Assembly: GCA_910574455.1 (NCBI GenBank) | Contig: CAJSYZ010000010.1 | Coordinates: 124,001-188,000 of the forward strand | Source of the DNA: Trichaptum fuscoviolaceum | Lineage: Eukaryota > Basidiomycota > Agaricomycetes > Hymenochaetales > Trichaptaceae | DNA length: 64,000 bases | Reading direction: 5' to 3' | Shown here: positions 57,091 through 64,000 of the stretch, in pieces | Layout of the letters: every line of letters begins with the position of its first letter | Numbering within the stretch: position 1 is the first letter of the stretch | Position numbers and translations under genes: made by a program | The notes under the pieces: model-generated | The model's database searches: none | Seen by the model: only the letters and a program-made list of their open reading frames with translations | Told to the model about the DNA's origin: nothing

Positions 57091-59392
57091 TCAGTACATA
57101 GACAAGCTCTGAGTATGGCGACTAACCTCTTCAATCCGACTTTCAGACTGTGGTCGGTTTATACTTGGGATGAAAGTGTCGTCTTCTTCCCAAGCATTTG
57201 TGCGGAAACTTCGGGTGTCCTCATCGTCTTCGTCTGCAATATCTGGATCTGACATGTCCTCTGCACTACCCTTCTCATCTGGTACTTCGTGCGCTTCATC
57301 CTGACTCACGGTACTCGACGGTCCGAAATCTTTACCATGCTCATCAATCAATGCTATCTCACTCTCGCATGTGAAACTAACTCACCGCGACCAGTCTCCA
57401 GCCCCGACAACAGGCATGCCTCCGGTCCAATGCTAGCATCAGATGCGACTTCCTCTACGGATGGTCCGGCATAGAATGTCTTATATCTGACTTCACCCGT
57501 TTCGGTTTCGTACCGCATACGAACCTTCTCAAAAGTGTTTCGCCCTTTCTCCGCAATGGCTACGTTCAATGTTCGTCCGTCGGATTCACCCCCAGCCAGG
57601 GGCACATCTATCGTGGCTGAAAGACCCGTGCCTTCTTGCTGCTTCACACATTCTGGATTCGGACATTTTTTCGGCCTGTCGATCCTGAAGAGACGCTTCA
57701 AGCAGCTCGCTGTGTCCCAGTCCCAATCCAGGTTGGAGCAGCAGTATTCTCCCATGTGGTGACGCTTTCGTTGAAACTCTTTATAGAGCTTCCACCTGCA
57801 GAGACAATCGGGATTCCAGGATGGAGGCTCCCGAGCTTTTAAGAACTTCCATGTCAAATCTTTCACAACGACCGAAATGCTTCGTGCAAGGTCAAGCGAG
57901 CGCTGCAATTCATCCTCCGATACATCAATAAAGGGTGTATCAATCAATGGATTTGGAAGTGCACCGTACTTCAGCGCCATTGAATCACCAGCCTCCCTTC
58001 GGAGTTCGTCGAGGGAGGCTAAAAGGCGGCAATTTCGTGCTGTGCATATGGTAAGATAACTCCGGAGAATGATAGGAGTATTTCCGGGTGAAGTTGTATT
58101 CCGGATACTTCTGGGAAATACTTTTCGCAAGGAACGAGGCTGGTTTGTTGAACGGGGAAATACAAATCCGAGCTGCATGTTGTAGATACTGCATTCCGTA
58201 ATAGGTCAACCGGATGTGTAGACATGGAAAGGTAAACACATACATGTGACACGCATTACGAAGTGCGCATATAGGCAGTAAACACGCTAATTCCGGATAA
58301 TCATTCCGTTTTACAAGATCATGTAGAATATATTTAAGCCAAAGAGTGAATGTATAAATGACCAGTGTTTTTAGTGGATGAGTAATGTGGTTTGACAGTT
58401 GGGCAATGAGGAAATGGCAAAGGAAAATAACAAGGAAGTATGTTGTTTCTACGCAGCTATTGACAGCGGAAGAGAGCGAGCGGCGAATAGCGTTCAGGTC
58501 GTCAAAAATGGAGATTGCTCTTGCCAGAAGAGTGCACGCATCAGCGAACACTTCGATTTGGCTATGAGAAGGAGATGGTGCAATGATTATCAACAGATTG
58601 TCATACATATGAGCGAAGGACGCACCGACTCGAGTCTAGAATCTCTAGCAACTTCTGTCTAAAGCTATGTGCAAGCTCCTCGGTGATTTCGGATATCTCA
58701 GAGCGTTGAACGAAGTGGAGCCGAGCGCGGGCTAAGCCAACCAGTAGAAGAAAGTACTTCTTTTCCGGGTTTGAATCATCAAGCGCGCTTGCAAGCGGCC
58801 CCAAGTCGAAGATTGGTTCCACTGCTGCAACCGCGAAGTAGAACTTGCCATACAAAGGAGCTGACATAGAGAGACGGATGAGAGTGGAGAGAGCGGCAGC
58901 GGATCGATACAGCGAATCCGATCTGATAATGACGTCAGACTTCAACTTGATTACATTTGCTCTCACTCACTGTGTTTGTTTGACGAGACTCATCAATCCT
59001 GACAACTGATTTTTAGAAAAGAGGGTTATGACGTCACTGAGGGGAGTAAGCGCTGCAGGATAGACCCAAAAATAGCCAACCCAAAGATACTGATGGATCC
59101 TATCCGGAGAAAGATTTGCCATCGACATGCGGAAAATAAACCGCTCAAGCTTTCTTCCGAAGAACTGGTAAACGAAAGTGTCGATTGTCCGACCCGTCCC
59201 TGGGATATTGCCCATCGTCGCATTCGTCGACACTGTCAGGATAGAACACGTATCGCCATCGTCATCACCATTCTCCCCGTAATGGCGTCTGTTGTAGTGA
59301 GACAAAGGATCAGTAAACTGTAGGTACTTGATATCGGAGTGCTCTGGGCACTTCTTCAACGGTGATTTGATGCGACTGAGAAGCTTCGGCAT
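57091..59392 (-). CDS. Orphan multi-exon gene, copy 2
   Basis: From ATG at 59392 (MPKLLSRIKSPLKKCPEHSD). Exon 1 ends LVKQTQ with donor GTGAGT (about 58970) and joins in phase to SDSLYRSAAALSTLIRLSM. After another intron (about 58630-58565) comes QIEVFADACTLLARAISIF, a hydrophobic stretch (FLVIFLCHFLIAQLS, TFTLWLKYILHDLV) and LLPICALRNACHM. The 3' part has DELRREAGDSMALKYGAL, LDWDWDTASCLKRLFRIDRP, CPNPEC, YETETGEVRYKTFYAGPSVE, and a final acidic exon (KGSAEDMSDPDIADEDDEDT) ending at 57091. The join near 58250-58100 is not resolved, and the last intron would be only about 32 bp, so the model needs transcript support. Unlike copy 1 there is no frameshift at LKTLVIYT. Function unknown. Confidence 0.5.
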
Positions 59393-60782
59393 GGTTGAGC
59401 GGACCCGCAGGGGATAAAGGGTGGGATGAGGGTTTGGGTCAGTGTGCTTTGCGTGTATTATAGGAGTTTGGAATGAGGCTGTCCTTTGAGCGCTTATGCT
59501 GTGCGCAGAAGCGATCACCTCAGCAGAAGACCTCACTGCCATGGTCCTACTCCGTAAATCAAGAATCATTTCAAATGCCACTTATTCAAGTAGGCAACCT
59601 GTGCAATGAATGGGCACGAGGCCCAGGAACATGGCGTCTCGCATGCTGATGGTATTAATATGGGCGCGAAAATACACAAAGCTGGAGGCTTTCAGTGCTT
59701 TAAGTTAGTATTCATTACTACGACTTGATGAGCGCTGAGGTCTCGTAGGCGCTTGTCAACTATTATCACCACCTTATCCCATTTGAACACCGGAAAGTAA
59801 TACAGACTTCATCTGAAATGTAAGACCTTGGGAATTACGGCTTATTGGCAAAAAAAATTGTCCACACCGCCTCCGTATGCCTGAGTCTTGAACTTCACAG
59901 GACTTTTGTTCGCACAACAATTCCTGTGCTGAGCACCGCTCAAGGATCAGGTGTTTCATGGCCAAGCCGCCCAAGCGCACTGCAATGACAAATGTCGCGG
60001 TTGGGCGCGATCATGTCAGGAGTACCAAACGGATGACCAGATTCCAAGTCGGCGACTAGAGCACCATGAACTGCCGGATCCGCGTTACCAGCCCGGAGAT
60101 TGTAGACTCGGGGTCGATTGCCAGACGCTTGACTGCCTGACTGCCGGTTATCTTCGGTTGAGGGGAAGATCATTTCTTCCTCCCATCGTCGTCCTTCCTT
60201 CAAGCGGCATTGGTTGTAAGCCTGGATTTCTCCATTTATTCGCTGCGTAGTTCCTCTGGAATCCATACCTTCCCCTCGAGAGGGCGTGGCTTATCATTGG
60301 CCTTCAAAAATAGAGACGATCCCAACCCCATGGCTCCCTCGACCCTTTCTTCTTTCTCTTCCTTACGGGGAATAAGTCGTACAGCAATTTCTGGGGTAAG
60401 CGGAGTGCAAGTCGTCTTCGTGGGCCACAATCGGACCTGCGTCAGACACCTCTACAACTGTCATAAGCGTACATGTTGACCAAAAGCACTTGAGAAACAT
60501 AGCAAAGCTCTGCATGCCGATGCTGACGTGATAGACCATTTGTCCAAGCCGCTCTTGTTATCGGGTGAGAGTAGACATAGCGCCATATTGGGCACTGCAT
60601 TCGAGTGGCATGGCTGGAAGCAGCGCACAAAGCAGAGACAGTCAAACGCTGCACTTTGCAGGTCTTCGTGAATTAACGGGAAAGAGAGGGAGTATTCGTC
60701 ACTTTTGCTTCGGAGGCGATGAGAGAAGGAGAGACCTCATTTGAACGTCATGAATATCTTCAACGTGATACTCTCGATGTGA
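59393..60782. other. Decayed duplicated segment and unassigned frames
   Basis: 59700-60270 is the partner of the segment near 55050-55420. An 89-codon plus frame (60210-60479) and a 108-codon minus frame (59940-60266) have no recognised motif. Confidence 0.4.
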
Positions 60783-61427
60783 CTAGCACGCACTCAAGCT
60801 GAGACGAAGCGAAGGTCGGCTGCGGTGATCTTGACGAGAGCATTGTCGAGACCGCAAGTTTGCATCAATAATGAGGTAGGTCAAAGTGCACTTTTGATAC
60901 AAAATGCACTCGTGTCCTGAGTATTCGGCTTCAACAAAGCTGTCTTCTCCTCTCATTTCTAAGGAGATCAAGAACTCTGGACTTGATACATAAAACTGTA
61001 ACAATGTTAGCTAACAAGGATAATGAGGAAAGTGAAAGGATTGACTCTGCCTATTTTTAAGGTGTAAGGAGAACGAGTGGCATTACTTGGAACATCACCA
61101 CCTGAGGCTGAGAGAGAAAGAGGGCCCAGATTCGAAACTATGCGGGTGGAGACGGAGAAGCATCATGTCAGTCGGGTATGGAATGCAGACTGAACTAAAA
61201 CTTACCCTCGAGAAACACGGCAACTGTGCGTAGGCCTTATCGTAACCACAGGTCAACCCATGGATTAATCGGGTGAGACTACCGAGTTTCTCGTAGAACA
61301 GAATTGGAGCAGGTCCTAAAGTGTTTAGCTCGACGAACGGCCATAAGAATGCCAGCGCACGGTGCATTACGCGCAAGGAGTAGTAAACAGACGGGAAGTG
61401 CTGACAAGGATGAGACATAAGGAACAT
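60783..61427 (-). pseudogene. Membrane-anchored coiled-coil family, copy 3 (N-terminal remnant)
   Basis: 61427-61095 reads HRALAFLWPFVELNTLGPAP, FYEKLGSLTRLIHGLTCGYD, KAYAQLPCF and, after an intron-like gap, HSFESGPSFSLSLR. These match the first exons of the 49120-51512 gene (SLWSFIQHGIIEPAPIRR, DKFGNLSRLL, LTCDYDTAYARLSCLSR, LFESGPSISFSPR). 61004-60783 matches its coiled-coil start (LEMRGEDSFVEAEYSGHE). The rod and tail are missing. It is a truncated, decayed copy downstream of copy 2. Confidence 0.65.
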
Positions 61428-61565
61428 TAGATTAGATTGATGAGATAAACAATGAACAGGAATACTAGTGTAGAATGAAAGAAACCGAAGGAGATGACGA
61501 GAGTGAAATAGAGCATGAGGCGATGAAGATCGAGAATCGGAATAGGAAAGAAGGAGGGAGATCGA

Positions 61566-62972
61566 TCATAATAGCATTAGGTTCTCTTTATTGGAGAGGA
61601 GTCTGCGCGTCGAATTCAGCGTTCTTTGCTTGCCTTTAGAAGCGTATTCCGGAGTGCCAGGCAGGATAGCTGCACACGAAGGCGAATACATTAGCCATTG
61701 TCGGTCGGAAGCGGGTGAGGGTGAAGGGAGAGAGCGGACAGGCGTGAAAAGAGAGAGAGGCGCTGCGGAAGAAGAGACGAGATTCTGAGGAGGGAAAGCG
61801 AACTCGAGAGACAGGTCGCCAAAGGCGCCTTCGAAGAGGCGTTCCATGCGATGTGGTGCTGGTATTACGGTTCTGAATTCAAAGGGAGCAGGGGCAGAGC
61901 CGGGAGGGACGACTTGTGCGCGAGTAGGAGACGCAGACTTCGATTCGTAGGTGTTTTCCTTCTGAGGCGTGAATAATGAAGGGCTTGACTGAGAGGAAGC
62001 GGGACCCTGCTCCGGGGACGTGGGTGGGTCGCTCAACGGAGTGGCAACGGAATGCTGGAGAGCTATTTCTTCATCCGTCGCAGTAATGTAGAACGGCGCA
62101 TCGTCAAGCGGGCAGTCGAACATGTTGAAGAGAGGCAAGTCGGAAGTAGAGTCCAGTGCAGGAGCGTTGTCGAAAGGGGCCAGAACTTCAGTCAAGGCAC
62201 CTAGCAAGTACGAGTCTGACAGCTTGATGCCGTTGATATCGTCGCAAATCTTCTGAATCTGAGCGTCAACTTCCCAAACACCTTCTACGGCCGGATCGTA
62301 GGAAGGTGTATGAGGAAGAGGACTCTCAGTGTTCACAGAAGCAGGGGACGACTCCGCTTCGACTTCGGCGGCTGCAGATTCATTTTCGTCGGCTTCCTGG
62401 TTAAGGTCGGAGAGCGAATCCTTGAAGGATGGAAAGTTGTTCAAGAAGTCTTCATAGTCCACATACGGTCCCGGTACTTCTTCTTCTTCATAGTCTGACA
62501 CGGTCTCGTCGGCCGCGAGACAGAGTTCGGCGACGTCGATACGAAGGTCGTGGATCATTGCTTCCAAATGTTCCTTTTCACAAGAGAGAATTGAAATAAC
62601 GTCATCTTGCGCTGCGGCCTTCCGGGTGAGACGGTCGGAAGAAGCACGTAGGACAGAGATGGTTGAGCGCTGGGCCTTGGTGGTCTTCATGAGAGAACGG
62701 GCATGTGCTGAGGCCTTCGCAGCCTTCGACTCGGAGTGAGTGAGAGCAGTCTTCAGGGAACTAACTTCAGCAGCGTGGGCGTCCTTGAGGTCGTCTAATG
62801 CAACCTCGAGCTGGTTAGCGTGCGCACGAGCCTGGGCACACTGAAAGTCGGCCGCGGTGATCTTTGGCAGAGCACTCTCGAGGCCGGCGATCAGGTTTTG
62901 GTTGGCAGTAACAAGGGTAGAGATGCGCTGCTTGTAGTAATTGTGTTTCTGCCTTGAGTAGGGCTCCTCAAC
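61566..62972 (-). pseudogene. Membrane-anchored coiled-coil family, copy 2, truncated at its N-terminus
   Basis: Open from about 62972 (VEEPYSRQKHNYYKQRISTL) to 61566, about 465 codons, and highly similar to the 49120-50550 exon through rod, acidic region and tail (RMERLFEGAFGDLSLEFAFP). Homology with copy 1 stops at CCTCAAC(C/G)GT (about 62970), exactly where a palindromic repeat begins, so the membrane exons and promoter were cut off. The still-open frame suggests the event is recent. Any protein would need a new promoter and would lack the anchor. Confidence 0.7.
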
Positions 62973-63117
62973 CGTACCGTATACGGGTACGGCCGTAATT
63001 CAAGTTTGCACCCTCGTTACGGTTACGGCCCGTAATTTTCCTCCCAAAAATCAGTTACGGTTACGGTACGTGCCGTATACGGGCCGTATACGGCAATTAC
63101 GGTATACGGGTATCGTG
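62972..63117. repeat. Palindrome-packed repeat, putative terminus of a third gene-fragment element
   Basis: About 146 bp made of CCGTATACGG, TACGGTTACGG and GGCCGTA words in both orientations (for example CCGTATACGGGCCGTATACGG near 63075) around a CCCAAAAATCAG tract. The design parallels the GGTACC/GGATCC termini of the MULE-like elements, which also surround an A/T tract, but the sequence is different. It marks the junction between the coiled-coil copy and shuffled F-box and ING fragments. The opposite end would lie beyond the window. Confidence 0.65.
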
Positions 63118-63235
63118 CGCAGCTAGTCTCTGAGTGTAGAGAGACGTGACGGAAAAGCAGCCTCTGCGCTGGAGCCCACCACGCCTGGCAGACAAGCACG
63201 CAGTTGGCGAGGAGGCGATCATCGGTCACGCGGCT
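63118..63235 (-). pseudogene. F-box-like gene fragment
   Basis: The minus strand reads DDRLLANCVLVCQAWWAPAQ, then RLLFRHVSLHSE, typical of the end of an agaricomycete F-box (LxxCxLVCxxW..xxxLFRxVxL). It is cut off by the palindromic repeat on one side and fused directly to ING sequence on the other. Confidence 0.55.
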
Positions 63236-63867
63236 GGAGGACGAGGGATGCCTCGTGGTCGCTGTTGACCGCCGTCACTCGTCTGCAAACACCGTTGCCG
63301 CGTTGATTTGCACGCCAACCGCGCTGGCCTGACTCGCACCGGGCATAGGAGACTGCATAGAGCGCAGAAAGTCGGACGGTGATGGTATCTGGTCAGTTGC
63401 AGAGATTGTGAGTTGGTGGGTACACTGTCTTTTTGACGAGCAGATGGGACTGGAATTCGGGAAGGGCGATGACGAGGTCGTTGAGGTATTATGATTGCGC
63501 GCGAAGCTCGTCTGCAGCCGTCGTCGCGATACGTATCTTGTCCTCCGCTCCTGGGCGCACCTTCTGCGCTCATCCGCAATCTCTCCAAGCAGCCACGGTC
63601 TCTCCTCGATCGAAGCTGAGCGGGTCTCGATGAGCTCAATCAGTTTGCAGATTTTCGAGGTTAGAGAGGCAACGGTCGACGTGAGCACGGAGTCGAGCTC
63701 GCGGAGGTCGGCAAAGATGTGGGAGAGGTCCAGAGGGAGGTGCGCATAGTCTGCAAGTAGATCAAGAGAGTATGAGGAAGCGTCCGGTTGCATGACCGCT
63801 GGCGTTGTCGATGCGATAAGCCTCGGCGACACGGATTGCGAGTCTGCTCGAGACTCCGAGTCCTGAT
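63236..63867 (-). pseudogene. ING-family gene fragment, second copy, rearranged
   Basis: After an acceptor (TTATTAG before 63867) the frame reads QDSESRADSQSV, DYAHLPLDLSHIFADLRELD, VLTSTVASLTSKICKLIELI and ETRSASIEERPWLLGEIADE. It then loses a base relative to the MULE copy, reaches a TAA at 63489-63491 (AQS-stop-YLND), jumps from LLVKKTVYP straight to IPSPSDFLRSMQSP, and ends with a displaced linker piece (DGGQQRPRG). So it is non-functional and internally shuffled. A short deletion replaces the AQTLDS stretch of the other copy. The intron upstream shows that more exons lie beyond 63867. Confidence 0.75.
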
Positions 63868-64000
63868 CTAATAAGAAAAAGTGTCAGTTAAACATAATTA
63901 TCTGTAAGAAAGAATGCATTAGATTGGCCTCGAATGCAATGAAGACAATTTTAGGAGACTTACTGGTTTGGACTTGAAGAAAAGAGGAAGATCTCCCAAA

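Noticed and set aside
1..64000. CRISPR arrays, bacterial operons, ribosomal RNA
   Set aside because: No regularly spaced direct repeats, no ribosome-binding-site-led gene runs and no rRNA sequence; intron-rich eukaryotic DNA.

Overview
This is nuclear DNA of a filamentous basidiomycete, most likely a mushroom-forming Agaricomycete. Open reading frames are split by introns of about 45-70 bp with GT..AG borders. There is a Plavaka-type (basidiomycete CACTA) transposase relic, a seven-helix protein of the agaricomycete DUF6534 type, two related cytochrome P450s, a group III hybrid histidine kinase relic, and several lineage-restricted protein families in tandem. No bacterial operons, rRNA, tRNA or CRISPR were seen. 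Gene models were built by hand from reading frames, splice consensus and comparison of copies within the window; no database was searched.

Left half (1-29000) is a transposon graveyard. A Plavaka relic (368-2654) and a small inverted-repeat element (2808-3292) are followed by one apparently intact three-exon gene of unknown function (3682-5923, minus). A 4.76-kb element with 72-bp terminal inverted repeats and an 8-bp target duplication (9133-13895) splits a decayed host gene. It carries an Hsp70 tail fragment and a 468-bp-arm near-perfect hairpin. A 1.44-kb element (15836-17277) lies inside a 3'-5' exonuclease gene with a 10-bp target duplication; the reading frame continues exactly across the removed insert. 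A 2.3-kb relative (23243-25539) carries a broken ING-family gene. The two share palindrome-packed termini and look like non-autonomous Mutator-like, gene-fragment-carrying elements. Between and after them lie a broken Nik1-like histidine kinase, GC-rich minisatellites and a broken KDM4-type JmjC demethylase.

Middle (29600-48700) is gene-dense. Three tandem minus-strand copies of an orphan family come first. Next are four copies of a roughly 160-aa small protein family with a 9-nt micro-exon; two of these are head-to-head on a 1.35-kb near-identical inverted duplication. Then come a DUF6534-type membrane protein, an intact 10-exon P450 (524 aa), and a tail-to-tail P450 pseudogene with lesions in the heme and ExxR motifs.

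Right part (49000-64000) is a segmental duplication. A membrane-anchored coiled-coil gene (49120-51512) and an orphan multi-exon gene (52403-54691) are repeated as partial or diverged copies at 60783-62972 and 57091-59392. The coiled-coil copy at 61566-62972 loses its N-terminus at a third palindrome-packed repeat (CCGTATACGG type). Behind that repeat sit an F-box-like fragment and a second broken ING fragment running towards the window edge.

The strongest candidate for something undescribed is the shared terminal design: three sequence-unrelated families whose termini are arrays of short perfect palindromes, each associated with shuffled host gene fragments, several of them chromatin or chaperone genes.
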